Assembly (NCBI RefSeq): GCF_963966145.1
Contig: NC_091048.1
Location: forward strand, 21,638,001-21,702,000
Source: Tenebrio molitor
Taxonomy: Eukaryota; Arthropoda; Insecta; Coleoptera; Tenebrionidae
Length of the DNA: 64,000 bases
Reading direction: 5' to 3'
How positions within the stretch are numbered: position 1 is the first letter of the stretch; the number at the start of each line of letters is the position of its first letter. Below the pieces are notes generated by a model. It saw nothing but the letters and a program-made list of their open reading frames with translations. It was not told the DNA's origin and made no database searches. Shown piece after piece: positions 37,047 through 48,064 of the stretch. A program made the position numbers and the translations under genes.

Positions 37047-37391
37047 TATACTTAAATGCAATAGTCCAGAACAAAGTATGATTCCTAAAATAACATGCAC
37101 CTATGATTTTTTTCCACCATTGTCCATTCAAACAACATATGGTATGAGTCAATTGTGGTGTTTTTCTGAAATTTTCTTAGATGCAACCCAAAATATTAAT
37201 TTGATTTACCACTTGATACTGTGTTTAATTTATAGTATAACTAGCTGACCCGGCGAACTTCGTACCGCCTCAGAATCAATAAATGTTGTGTTAACTTATT
37301 AGGTGAATTAAATTAAGTTTTTTTATTAATATAAAATGAATAATTAAAATGAATTGAAATTTAATGATTTAATGCATACACAAATTTAATA

Positions 37392-37615
37392 CAGTTGGTT
37401 GCAAAAAAAAACGGGAAACGAAAATTTTTCTAATGTAAATTTGGTTTTGTCCATTTATCAATTAATTGTCTACTCGACAATACCTATCAAATAATTTCTA
37501 AAAATGTCTGAATTTTGACTCTAATTCTCTCGTAAGAAGGTTTCACACTATGAAAAAATTGTAAAAATGTGTCAATTTTATTCTGACAGTTCCCGTTTTT
37601 TTTTGCAACCAACTG
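37392..37615. mobile_element. 224-bp MITE, CAGTTGGTTGC ends, copy 1
   Basis: CAGTTGGTTGCAAAAAAAAA then CGGGAA at the left, complement at the right, TA on both sides. It has exactly the same length as the related copy at 41956-42179. Confidence 0.85.
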
Positions 37616-37670
37616 TACCTTAATTTAATGCTAAGGACTACGCCCTCCGACGGAGATTATTCATTCGTAT

Positions 37671-38025
37671 TCACGTCACGTGATGTGCAATTTCTGCACG
37701 GATGTTGGCCTTCAGGTCTTGTAGGGTCCTTAGATGGTTGATATAAACGCGAGATTTCAAAAAAACCCATAAACAAAATCGCAAGGGGCCAAATCTGGCG
37801 AGCGAGTTCTCTACTACAAATTGCCCCCTATTGAAGTGAAACTCCAGTTCTTCGTCTTGTCGCACTCCCGGTTTGTCTGAACGTAGTGACCCATGTAACA
37901 ATTGATTTCTGGTTCGGGACACGACCCAACATTGAAGCAATTTTGGAAGGGTTGCGATCACAGAATATCAGTTTGAAAAGTAGACCTCGACGGCAAACGC
38001 AGGGTCTCCATCTCCACTCTTCCAA
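37671..38025 (-). pseudogene. Internally deleted transposase relic
   Basis: The N-terminal part (38025 down to about 37860) resembles a helix-turn-helix start: NPSKIASMLGRVPNQKSIV then TWVTTFRQTGSATRRR. A C-terminal part then follows in another frame: FLKSRVYINHLRTLQDLKAN then IRAEIAHHV. These match the two ends of a class of Tc1/mariner-like insect transposases (HTH domain of the DUF4817 type, and a C-terminus with the pattern LKSKVYxNRPRTLQELK). The catalytic centre is absent. Confidence 0.55.
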
Positions 38026-39045
38026 CCATGGAGGTAGTATTAACAGGAGGGAGCATTCCCTATAGCCCTATACCGTCAATGCTTTAGATGCGTTATCAGT
38101 TGGCCACTCTCTGGTACCACTTTATGACTCTTCTCAAACTACGCGCAAGCGTTAGTGACACTGCTGGCCCTCTGCTGAGATCTTTCCACATGGTGCGCTC
38201 TGCATTTAGTACCACTTTATGGCAGTGCGCATTTACTCGGCATTTCCGCTTTTTTCAAATAGTGCATGATGGCAGCTGACAGGATAGAGAACACATCTTT
38301 AAAACCACGGGACCACGGCTTCCGAATGAGACCACTCCCGCCCCATTACAGTCTGAATGGCGCGCATTTCAAAAAAGGAAGTTATGTTGTCGCAACCTGT
38401 ACAATGCAAAAATAGGTAAGAGTGATACGTGTTGATCACCATTGATCACACTTAGTGTCAAAACTCAGCTGACGTTAAATCTCAATTAAGTTCAAATTGT
38501 CAATGCGCGCACAATGACAGATGACATAACCTTTCAAAATGAATTTTCTTCATAATTTTTTTTTCGTTAGTTATTCGATGTTTTAATAGTTATTCTGCTA
38601 ATCGGAGCGGAGACAAATCCAACAATGTGTAACACAATAAAAATCATTGGTGTAAGCTCATGACACATGTCGAGTACTTTTGAGGTTATGTGAAATCACA
38701 GAATTAACTGAACGATCAAGTTATCGACCGGGGTTTAAAATTATTGAATTACTAATATCGTTATTAAAAAATAGGGGTTGATGGTAGAAATATGAAAATT
38801 TAGGGTTGTATGTATTTTTTAATGCCACATCATAAAAAAATAAAAATAAACAATTTTGTCCAAAAAATAAAAATAATTTTTTTTGGGGTGGACCACCCTT
38901 ATCACTTAGGGGTATAAAAAATAGATAACAACCTATTCTCAGACCTACTGAACATACATATAAAATTTCATCAAAATCGGTCAAGCCGTTTCGGAGGAGT
39001 ATGATAACTAAAACTGTGACACGAGAATTTTATATATTATATATA

Positions 39046-39557
39046 CTATTTTATCTACTTTGCTTTACTAATCCCTGAAATTTCGGCTACTCAAGCTTTC
39101 ATATTAGACTAGGGACTTTCGTGTGGGTTGGTAATAGACATTTTTCATTAAAATGTAAGGTTATATTTACTAATTTGAAATTCAAAAAGGTATATTATTG
39201 TACTCATGTCATATCGTGAGAAAATTCCTTAACATTGACACAGAACATAATACACAACAAAGTCAAAATGCGGAGGCGAGACGCCGGTAATTATGTTGAT
39301 AAGCATTGCACTATTACTTGATAGTAATATCAGTAATAGTGTATGTACTCCGGCAAAATTGCCGTGCCGCCGGGTGGCGGAGGGATACTAAATTTACCTC
39401 GTAGGTTCATTCGTTACCTTGACGCCTGACGTCAAACGGCTGATGTTACCAATAAGTATAAGAAAAGCTAAAAGTTACCAAAAACAGTTTCATAATATGC
39501 TTCATTATTAAACTGTTTTCGGTATAATAATGAGCCTATTTGTAACTCAAAGTAGAT
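39046..39557. mobile_element. Inverted-repeat element, TATCTACTTTG ends, copy 1 (empty site)
   Basis: It begins TTTATCTACTTTGCTTTACT and ends AACTCAAAGTAGATA. It aligns with 61807-62515 but lacks the 410-bp insertion there. In turn it has about 220 extra bases between two TACTAA motifs (39171-39392). Confidence 0.65.
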
Positions 39558-39813
39558 ATAATACAATAATAAATTAAATTAAAATTGCGTTTTTGGCTAC
39601 AAACGTCAAAATGACAATGTAGGAATCAGCAAAATAACAACGTAAAAAGAAAACTAACGTAAAAATTGTTCAAAACACAGTTGCCACATAAATTTTCGTA
39701 CATAGTTGTACATAGTTGCCATACTTATCCACAATCATTTTGAATCACCCAATACTTTCTCTACGTAGAATTTAGTGATTTTTATGTCAACCAATCTTTC
39801 GCTGGACAACATA

Positions 39814-40274
39814 CAGGCTGTTTGTGAAATAAGTACATTAATTTTAACTGGTAATAGAACTCATCAAAAGGAACAACTTTTCTCTCTGCCATTTTGGCAA
39901 AAAACGTTGCGTAGTGGCTTAAAAAAATAGGAAAGATTTTCCTAAAACCGTTCATATCTCCAAAACTAAGCTACCTAAAAACCTGAAACAACCAGATTCT
40001 TACGAAGTGGATTTTTTGCTATACGGGTAGATTTCTTTGAATTTCGATTTCTGCGTTAAAACAGGTTCTCTGGGTGAAAATGGACGTTTTTTTCAAATTA
40101 GCGCTGATCTCAATTAGCCGTTTAGTGGCGTAGGGTTATTTTAGTGAAAAATCTCTCCAATTTTTTTTTGGAATTAAACATCGTTTTTCGGCAAAATGGT
40201 AGATAGAAAAGTTGTTCCTTTTGACGAGTTCTATTACCAGTTAAAATTAATGTACTTATTTCTGTTACACGTTG
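39814..40274. mobile_element. 461-bp TIR element next to the gene fragment
   Basis: The left end CAGGCTGTTTGTGAAATAAG, continuing TACATTAATTTTAACTGG, is complemented by the right end at 40274. TA lies on each side (39812-39813, 40275-40276). The arms run about 75 bases. The PLP-gene fragment begins directly at its right TA, and a 90-base copy of its right end follows that fragment. Confidence 0.75.
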
Positions 40275-40796
40275 TATATTTAGCTTGCTTTCTTCCCAAT
40301 AATGTTTTCCAATATTTTTTACATTTAAAATGAAACACTATTTTTTGAGAAAATATTTTCTGTTTGTAATAAACTCATCACTGAATTTATTTTCAGCTAA
40401 TATGGGTAGAAAGTCTGACCAACCCAACAATGAAAGTGTTTGATATCAAATCAATCGCTGAAATTGCCCATAAAAACAAGATTTTATTGGCTGTTGACAG
40501 TACTTTCGTGACACCTTATTTCCAGCGACCTCTCAACTTTGGTGCCGACCTCGTTATACATTCCATCTCGAAGTACATAAACGGTCATACCGACGTTATC
40601 ATGGGAGTAACAATTACGAACAATGAGGGAATCTACAAAAAACTTAAATTTCTTCAAACTGGTAATTGTCTCATTTTTCCTTCAATTTCGTTTTCCACAC
40701 TTCCAGTATCTAATAATTCTCGACAAATTGTTAATATTCTTCCTTGATTAGTGATGGGTATAGTGCCCGCTCCATTTGACTGCTACCAAGTCACCA
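40275..40796 (+). pseudogene. Fragment of the cystathionine gamma-lyase-like gene
   Basis: About 520 bases nearly identical to 8130-8655: the end of intron 2, the whole of exon 3 (40397-40661, same 88 codons), intron 3 and the first 44 bases of exon 4. The exon differences seen are synonymous (CTA/CTG, CCC/CCT, TAT/TAC). The introns show a few substitutions and small indels. There is no start, no other exon and no stop in register, so it is not a working gene. Confidence 0.92.
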
Positions 40797-40887
40797 CTCC
40801 AATTTTTTTTTGGAATTAAACATCGTTTTTCGGCAAAATGGTAGATAGAAAAGTTGTTCCTTTTGACGAGTTCTATTACCAATTAAC
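40797..40887. repeat. Partial second copy of the 39814-40274 right end
   Basis: From CTCCAATTTTTTTTTGGAAT to TTCTATTACCA it repeats 40158-40242 almost exactly. The gene fragment is therefore bracketed by direct repeats of about 85 bases. Confidence 0.85.
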
Positions 40888-40889
40888 TA

Positions 40890-41739
40890 CACCGTGATCA
40901 ACAATGACTGAGTCTGTTGACAATGAAACAATTGAAAAGTACTGGTGTTTTTTGTCTCGTACAGTCGAATACAAATAAAGTAGACAAGAAGCTTTCGGCT
41001 GCTTGGTCCAGTCTTCCAGTTTTTCCATTTTGGTTGGCAACTGACTACTACTGTATTCTTGATTGCCTAGCCGAATGCGAAAATAGTGAGGAGAAGTTGT
41101 CGGTATTAGAAAAGCCACATTTATAAAATAAAATAATGCATTTTTGTCTATTTTTTTGCATTCGAAGGGATTTTTTAACTTGAGACGACATTGAAAACAC
41201 TTTTGGTTATGTCAGTTATACGGGGTGATCAAGAAGGACTGTTTAAGTTGGTAATGTTGAATTTTATTTTTAAATGGTACAACTGGAGTAACTTCCGGTT
41301 GTTGACGGCTTCACACTGACAGTCGCATCAGTGACAAGTCAAATTTGATATTTCAAATAAAATGCTGGTGAATCGTTCGAGAGAAGAGTTAATTTATGTT
41401 TAGAGCAAAATGGGGAGCACTTCGAGAATTTCCTTTAGTTAATTTTTAGATTATTTTTCCGAATTCCGACTTTGATTTCATTTTGCCGTTAATTTTTACT
41501 CTCATAACCTATCATTTTGTCGTTATTAATGCTACGTCAGATATCTGTCAAATAAACCCACAAAACATATCCGGTTGCAGTGTTGTAAATAGCTGAAAAA
41601 AAAAGTTCTTAATTGTATTGCCAACTTAAACAGTCCTTCTTGATCACCCAGTATTTATGTTATTACAAAAATGAATCGTTCATGGCAAATTTCAAATTTG
41701 CCAAATTTCATTGTTACCAACAGATTCTTGATCACACCC
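40890..41739. mobile_element. TIR element, ACCGTGATCAACAATGACT ends
   Basis: The left end CACCGTGATCAACAATGACT pairs with a more diverged right end CAGATTCTTGATCACACCC. TA is on both sides. The ends match those of 760-1053. Another element is nested at 41221-41651. Confidence 0.6.
41221..41651. mobile_element. Nested 431-bp TIR element
   Basis: CGGGGTGATCAAGAAGGACT (then GTTTAAGTTGG) and its complement ending CTTCTTGATCACCCAG, with TA on both sides. It sits within 40890-41739. Confidence 0.8.
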
Positions 41740-41761
41740 TATAAGTTTTAAAGTCCATGTA

Positions 41762-41953
41762 ATACCCCAAGTCATTAAAATATCCTTTTCTAACATAAAA
41801 ATTTTGGACAAAACGGACAACTACAATAAAAAAACGTATCTCTGTTGATTAATTGAATCTTGTTGTTTTATAGAATATCATGCATAACATAATTTCATGC
41901 ACATGAATTTTATAGTTAAAAATATAAGCTTTCATTTTACTGACTTGGGGTAT
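41762..41953. mobile_element. 192-bp MITE, ATACCCCAAGTCA ends
   Basis: ATACCCCAAGTCATT at the left and TGACTTGGGGTAT at the right, TA on both sides. Its right TA (41954-41955) is also the left TA of the next element. Confidence 0.75.
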
Positions 41954-41955
41954 TA

Positions 41956-42179
41956 CGGTTGGCTCCAAAAAAAAACGGGAACTGTCAGAAAAAATTCTGT
42001 CAGATTTTATTAAATTTTTATAGTTTGAAACGGCCTTTTAGAATTTAGGATACAAAATTGCATTTATGTGTCAGAAATACTACTGTCAAACAGACACAAA
42101 TTGACATAAATTGACAAATTAAGTTTCCAATTCACATTAGGTCAAATTTCATTTCCCGTTTTTTTTTTGAAGCCAACTG
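41956..42179. mobile_element. 224-bp MITE, CGGTTGGCTCC ends, copy 2
   Basis: CGGTTGGCTCCAAAAAAAAA then CGGGAA at the left, complement at the right, TA on both sides. It matches 37392-37615 in length and ends, and directly adjoins the 192-bp MITE with a single shared TA. Confidence 0.8.
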
Positions 42180-42479
42180 TACATGGACTATAGCAAAACT
42201 GTCAAGACAAAGGCGACAATTCCCAGAACAATGCAATCGTGGATTAATGTTTTAATTTTTTTTTTTTTTACAAATAGTGAATGCTGAAATTACTATTTTT
42301 AATTATTTTAATTATAGTTGCATCTAAGACCATTTCAGAAATACGCCACAATTGACTCATGCTGTATATGTGATAATGCTTGAAATTAAAAATAAAACCA
42401 AAATGAAGAATTTCAGTTTGTTGTTGTTGCATGTCAAGAATGTCAGTTTTTAAATGTCAAAAATATAAATTTGTCCTAA

Positions 42480-43425
42480 ATGCCCTTTTTCGCAGAAGTA
42501 TCAAGATGCATTATTTACATATGTAACAGTTTTCTGGCGGTAATATCAGACCATTTTTATGTAATGCCCTGTAAAATTTAAATTTTGTAGATTAACGGCA
42601 TAACTTTGTTTATTGTCGGATGTATTTTGCGTAGAAATGAGCTAAATTTCACGATTGTTGTAAAAAAATACTTATCGGTTGGAAGCTGGGCTATGTGTTT
42701 AGCAATTGGAATAATTTTGAGTGTTGCTTTCGGATCTTACGCAACATTTAAGAAAAGCAAAGGTCTTCTTGTTGTGGTAACATTTTCTCAAAACAAAAAA
42801 AATAAGTATAAGCCACAAATAATTCTTTTAAGTACGCTGCATTTCTACTGGGACTGTTCGCAGTGCAAGTCAGTCTTGGCTTATTCGCATCCATCACAGT
42901 CTATTCTCACGAAGAATTCGAAGACAAAGTACAAAAACAACTGAATACGACTTTCAAAAGCAATAACACGGATTTTCTAAAACATCTGCATAAGTTTCAA
43001 ATCCATGTAATTAACCTACGACACACGATTTATCAAAAATTCAAGTCTGATTTCAAGTTTCGTTGTTGTGGAATAGAAGGACCCCAGGATTACAAAGGCC
43101 TTCCTGCCAGTTGCTGCGAAAAACAAAAAGAACCATGCATTTATCCTTACATAGTCGGTTGCATCAAGCCAATTACCCTCGAATGTGAAAACGAAATCAA
43201 AACAATTGGATATGTATCTCTTGTCTTCGCAATAAACGAAGTAAGTATGAGTAAGAAATATGTACAGTGCATAATGCCTCTTTGTGGCGCAGATATTTGG
43301 AGCTTGGCTAGCTTTAGCTCTAAGGAAGAGGTGAGATGCTCCAAGATTACTGTCGCTTACAACGACAAATAAATCGTTTCAGAGTGCAGAGACTCGAAGA
43401 GACACCTGAGGATCCTCCTGACTAA
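42480..43425 (+). CDS. Tetraspanin 4 of the cluster
   Basis: Exons 42480-42539, 42591-42776, 42833-43006, 43058-43240, 43293-43330 and 43383-43425 give 227 residues. Codon counts are 20+62+58+61, then 26 residues split over two last exons with a phase-2 intron. Membrane segments lie near 10-32, 50-70, 80-105 and 190-213. The loop has FRCCG, PASCCEK, EPCIYP and GCIKP, the six-cysteine pattern. The last exon adds a short hydrophilic tail (RVQRLEETPEDPPD); if the last intron were retained, translation would end after RKR. It stands 9.5 kb from tetraspanin 3, the gap being filled by transposons and the PLP-gene fragment. Confidence 0.9.
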
Positions 43426-43429
43426 CTAA

Positions 43430-44939
43430 TAGTGCAACCTGTTAGTCTTTATTCGGCAGAATATTTGACAACAATGCATCCATCACAACACGGTCAGCCG
43501 CCGGGTCAGCTCTTCCTACAAAACTCGAAACTCGAATCCACGTTGTTGCAACAGCGCCCTCTACAAACGTCTCAGCCATCCAAACTAAAATGGCCTCCAT
43601 CGCATTCTCTGTCTGTTTAGGCGCAAAATTGGCGGTCTTATTGACAGGATCGCAGAAGAGGAGAGTGGTAGCGGAGGACAAAGCGGTTCGTTCGAAACGC
43701 ACCGTTCGTTTGTCTCCGAGACCCGTCGTCTTTCATGGCCTCCTGGAAGCTGGGGCTCTCGTTTGATAACTTAACGCATTAAGAGGCACAGGTGGTGTTG
43801 GCTGCGTGACACCCAACCACAAATCAATCCTATATGATTTTCACAATTGCAAACAAAATAAAATTATGAATGAATAAATAAATAAATAATTTGACGTACC
43901 TAATGTGTTGCTTTAAGCACGGTACCCATTGCTCTAGTTCGAACCATTTGTTTTATTTATTTATTCAAGGTAAAATCGCCGCTCCGTTACAATTTACCGT
44001 TTCGTTTGAGCAGTAATAAATAGTAATAATGACGGTAACGTAATCGAAAATACGAATTTAATTATTCAGTTTTGAGTTGGAGCTAAATGTGAGGTAGCGC
44101 TAATTGTCGATCAAAGTTCGTAGATGTCAGTAATCTTCTAATAAAGCAGAAAAGAGAAACGAGTAAAATATGTGAGGTATAATGTTCACGTTAGCCGTTT
44201 GGATTATCTATTAATATTACGGCAGCCATGTTGGATTTATTACTATTTCTCATAATTCATAACTAAGAGGGCTTAATTCACAAGGCATCATAAATGCGAA
44301 GAAGTGTGGAGAGTGATGGAGAATATAAGCGGTAGGTGTGTACATATTTTAATACTTCATAATTTTTGTCGGCGCTGCGTTGGTTGGCTAGAACGATACA
44401 GATACGCATTCTGAAAATGGAAGCAGGTAGGTGCGCGGGAATTTGAAGCTTAATGAGAAACAATCTGTTCGATGTTATAATTGGTGAAACGTTAACGGAC
44501 GATAGATTTATAATGGGAATGTTCACCGGCAAAGATGTTACCACTGAACATTTTTTAGAAAAAATATTTGCTAATTGATGTTACCTGTTAAGTGTTGATT
44601 ATTTATTATTTGTTACAAGAGTCATTTTACATACAAAATAATTGTTATTTTGAGTATATTTTGTCAAAAATATGACTGTAAAGAACAAATACGTTTAAAA
44701 ACTAAAATAAAACATTTATATATTTTATACCAGATGGTCTCTGTTACTAGATAAAAAAGGGTAAGGGTGTATTTGAAAGGGCAGAGTCATTCCCCTCTTT
44801 CACGCAGCCTATCCATCTGTAAATATATCATGTGATCAAATAAATTTCAGATTAAGAGTGTTAGAATGCCATTTGTTCCACTTCTATGTGTCGAATGACG
44901 ACAATCCAAAGCATTCTTTGATCTTGATCCGACATTTGT
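43430..44939. other. Intergenic; CpG-richer segment near 43450-43760
   Basis: No gene was called. The first 350 bases are less AT-rich with many CpG and short open frames on both strands. They could be a long 3' UTR of tetraspanin 4 or a promoter of a gene outside the window. The rest is AT-rich without visible structure. Confidence 0.35.
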
Positions 44940-45117
44940 TGTTTTTTTAAATTTCACCTCAAAGTGTTAATAAAGTTGGCGTTGACGAGTCGATTGTGAA
45001 CGCACTACGGATTACGGATGACGGATCAGTTGTTGTAATCTTACGTTTTTACAGGAGTGGTGCGATCACAATCAACTTTTCAAGCCAATTTTGAGATGAA
45101 ATTTAAAAAAAACACCC
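44940..45117. mobile_element. Miniature element, GTGTT(T)-end family, copy 2
   Basis: TTGTTTTTTTAAATTTCACC at the left and TTTAAAAAAAACACCC at the right. Inside are TTGGCGTTGACGAGTCGATT and ACGGATCAG, as in copies 1, 3 and 4. Confidence 0.6.
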
Positions 45118-45653
45118 ATTGTTTATTATTATTTATGTATGTATATACAGGTGTCTCAGCTAAGACTTTCTAGCCTAATATCTCGGTTATTTTCCAACGA
45201 ATTTTTGTGAAATTTAAAACGCAGATATTTTCGACGGTGAAGTTAATGCAATAACTCAAGTCTTAAAAACGTAATTTTTACATGCTTTTTAAAATGTTGA
45301 ATCACTTAAGATTTGTATCAAAAAATTGATCGTCAATAAAAAATGCTGTAAGGAGAAACTCGTCCTTGAAAGACGTCTGGTTTGCAAGAAAAAAGAAGAA
45401 AACTGTGTTAAACGTGGCTGCAGATGCAAAAACGTAGACGCGTATGAAACAAACGCGAGCCATCGCCGAATTTTGGTCACCCCTTTTCGCACAAATCCAG
45501 ATGACATATTTGACGTTTATCTCTCTAACCTTACAAACACTTACAAAGTTAAAAACAACATTTGGACGTAATTTATTACACTGGATGCTTCCATAAAGGA
45601 CTAAAACACAAAACACGATCGGGATATTTTAGCAAGGTAATTTAGTTCATGTA

Positions 45654-45862
45654 CGGTCGGTGGACAAATAAAACTGGGACACTTAAAATTTAATCTATAT
45701 AAATCAGACCATTGAATTGTCAATATATTTGTCAGTGTCTATATAATATGTCATACCAAAGTTAACCTATTTGTGATAAAGCCGTAATTAAACGATGCAA
45801 ATTTGTAAATTTTGACTTATATGATTGTCATTTTTGCCCCAGTTTTATTTGTCCATCGACTG
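45654..45862. mobile_element. 209-bp MITE, CGGTCGGTGGAC ends
   Basis: CGGTCGGTGGACAAATAAAA (then CTGGG) at the left, complement GTTTTATTTGTCCATCGACTG at the right (given to its last 20-odd bases), TA on both sides. No coding capacity. Confidence 0.8.
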
Positions 45863-46263
45863 TACGTTTCCTGTGTCTTCAAATAAATTGATGACTCTCT
45901 GAACCTTAAATTTTGTAAAGCCTACATTTGGATAGTGTTCCACGAGAAAACGAACAGTGTCATTGACGTTCTTACGACACGACACTCGGGCTAATTAATA
46001 CGTTTTGGAAATGCATTCGAAAAGATTTCCGAAAATAATCAATGCACTTGGGATATTATAAGTGACAATTCACCGAGCGAAGATTGAAAAATTCTTGAAA
46101 CAAATACTTGAATAGTAGTTTGTAATTTAAAAAAGGTTGTTATAGCAATTCGTCAATAAATAGTGAAAATTTCCGCGGCAATTTTTTTAAAACAAGCGTG
46201 ATTGGTCGGTACCGACCAATTTCGTAAATCTGATTAGTCAAGAGAATGCGAGTTGAATTGTCA

Positions 46264-47033
46264 TATATAATATACCCAAGGAACAGATAGATAGATATAT
46301 TGCCGGAAATTTTTTGGAGCAGTACTGACACACGAGTGTTGGACTTCAAGAAAAAATTTCTGGCGATATATCGGGTGTGTCAAAAAGGTCGGATAAACTT
46401 TTTAGCACATATGTATTAAGTACTATTCATAGATACCGAAAAAAATAATAAAAACATTGGTACTATCTTTTTTTAATGGTATAATGGCCTCTTTAACAGT
46501 TACAGAAAAAAGACTTGAAACTAAAAATTCCTTTGATCCTTTGTTAGATCACTTAAGTATGGTATTAGTTGTATGGTTTACATTGTCATAAAAGTATTTT
46601 ATTGAATTTTTGTGTTCTATCTAAAAGAATAGTTTGGTTTTAATCAAGTTAAAGTTAAAAGTGCTTTAAATGTGCAGTAGCATATGACAACATTGTAATA
46701 TTTCTATGGTTTCCTTTTAATTGTATAAATAGCTATTTCTGGTTTCCAAGGAAACATTTGTACTTGATGCTAATTTCGACTATCACTATTGAGGTAACAG
46801 CGCAATGTTGCCGCTTTGGTCATTACTTTTTAAAGAATTACTGGCTGCACAATGTCTGCACACAAAAATTTCCTTCAAATTAGTGATCTCTGAAATACCC
46901 CCCAGGCTATGCTTAAAAGCTTATCCGACCTTTTTGATACACCCAATATATCTGTCCTGAGGCATATTCGGAAGAGAATTGTCCGAAAAAGCTTTTTCCC
47001 TAGGGAAATTATATCGGAAATTTTCCCTTAATT
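46264..47033. repeat. Core-less copy of foldback F3, split by an insertion
   Basis: The flanks read ATTGCCGGAAATTTTTTGGA, GAGTGTTGGACTTCAAG and AAATTTCTGGCGATATA, then after the insertion TATCTGTCCTGAGG and CCCTAGGGAAATTATATCGG. They align with 29757-30000 but the core and one inner arm are missing. Confidence 0.65.
46371..46946. mobile_element. 576-bp TIR element inserted in a foldback
   Basis: The ends TCGGGTGTGTCAAAAAGGTC and GACCTTTTTGATACACCCAA are inverted. TA is duplicated (46369-46370, 46947-46948). The uninterrupted copy at 29757-29932 reads GGCGATATATATCTGTCC across the site, which proves a TA duplication. No transposase. Confidence 0.85.
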
Positions 47034-47402
47034 TAAATTTAAAACAAAAGACTGAAATAAATGGACTAAACATTCAATTAAAGAATTTTTAGAATTCAGC
47101 CAGCCTCGGCTGGCGCATCTGTCAAAAGCAGAATTCAAGAACAAATATTGGATCAATTCAAATTGTACCCATTTAAAACGGTTTTGTTTGACACATCATT
47201 TATTAAAATCATATGAAAAACAAGGAAGTTACAGCACCAAAGATTTTTCATAATACACCCGGTATAATATCCATAAGTGGTGAAATTTCGTGGAGTAAAT
47301 CAATCGCAAAATTTTGCCAGACAAAATTTTACCATGATGATATTCGGTTGACTAATTCATGAAAAAACTATTTTCAAATTAAATGAAATACCTGTTAAAA
47401 TA

Positions 47403-48061
47403 CCGGGTGGGGCATCGTATACGCGCACGCGAGAAATCGCGACTTCTAATTAAATAAAATTGTCGAAATTTTTCAGACTTACCTGGCTATTGGTAAGGTA
47501 CATTTCATAATTTTTTGATAATTTTTCACTTACAAACAAAGCCAAAAAAAATTAAAATGTAAATTTCAACCAAAAAGTCAAATTCTGATTTTTATACCAA
47601 CCTACCCAGATTCACTTCCTATAATTATTTACGAAATCGACGGAAAAAAATACCAATTAGATTTTGAATTAAACGCAGTTTTACATTTAAACTTTCAAAA
47701 TCATTTTTATTTATGACCTGCTACTTGTGCTGTCGTAAATTTAGGTGACAATGGAAACTGTCAATTTTATGGCAAAAAGGTTTAAAACGGTCGGCTATAC
47801 CTTTGTTGGGAAATTATACCATTGTGCCGTAAATCACCCGTCTGGTTTACGTTTAAATAAAAAAGCGAATTATTTAGCTAACCAAGTCAAAATTTGTAAT
47901 TGTGCCACCAGGGTTTGATGGGCTAGCAGATACAGATTCATTTAGTGTAAAAACTTTATAGGTAAATTAACAATTAATTTCAGAAAACTAATAAAACTGT
48001 TACTGCCTTATTTATTAACAAAAAAATTTAAAAAAATTCTCAAATACGATGCCCCACCCGG
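47403..48061. mobile_element. 659-bp TIR element, CCGGGTGGGGCATCG ends
   Basis: CCGGGTGGGGCATCGTAT at the left and ATACGATGCCCCACCCGG at the right are perfectly inverted. TA is on both sides. The interior is AT-rich with no transposase. Confidence 0.85.
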
Positions 48062-48064
48062 TAT

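Larger units (their letters stand above)
37243..39045. mobile_element. Widespread-type interspersed repeat, interrupted
   Basis: It starts CTAGCTGACCCGGCGAACTT and ends with TTTCATCAAAATCGGTCAAG, then CCGTTTCGGAGGAG and GTGACACGAGAATTTTATAT. From memory this head and tail recur together in many arthropod introns; the class was not proven here. The part from 38740 to 38990 contains GGGGTGGACCACCCTTA, also part of that pattern. The unit is split by a 224-bp MITE and by a transposase relic. Confidence 0.55.

Noticed and set aside
40430..40747. Second cystathionine gamma-lyase gene
   Set aside because: Only one complete exon and parts of introns are present; it is a fragment copy.
45326..45571. 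Cys/Lys-rich 81-codon frame, peptide-like
   Set aside because: No signal sequence, no splice context, overlapped by equally long frames on the other strand.
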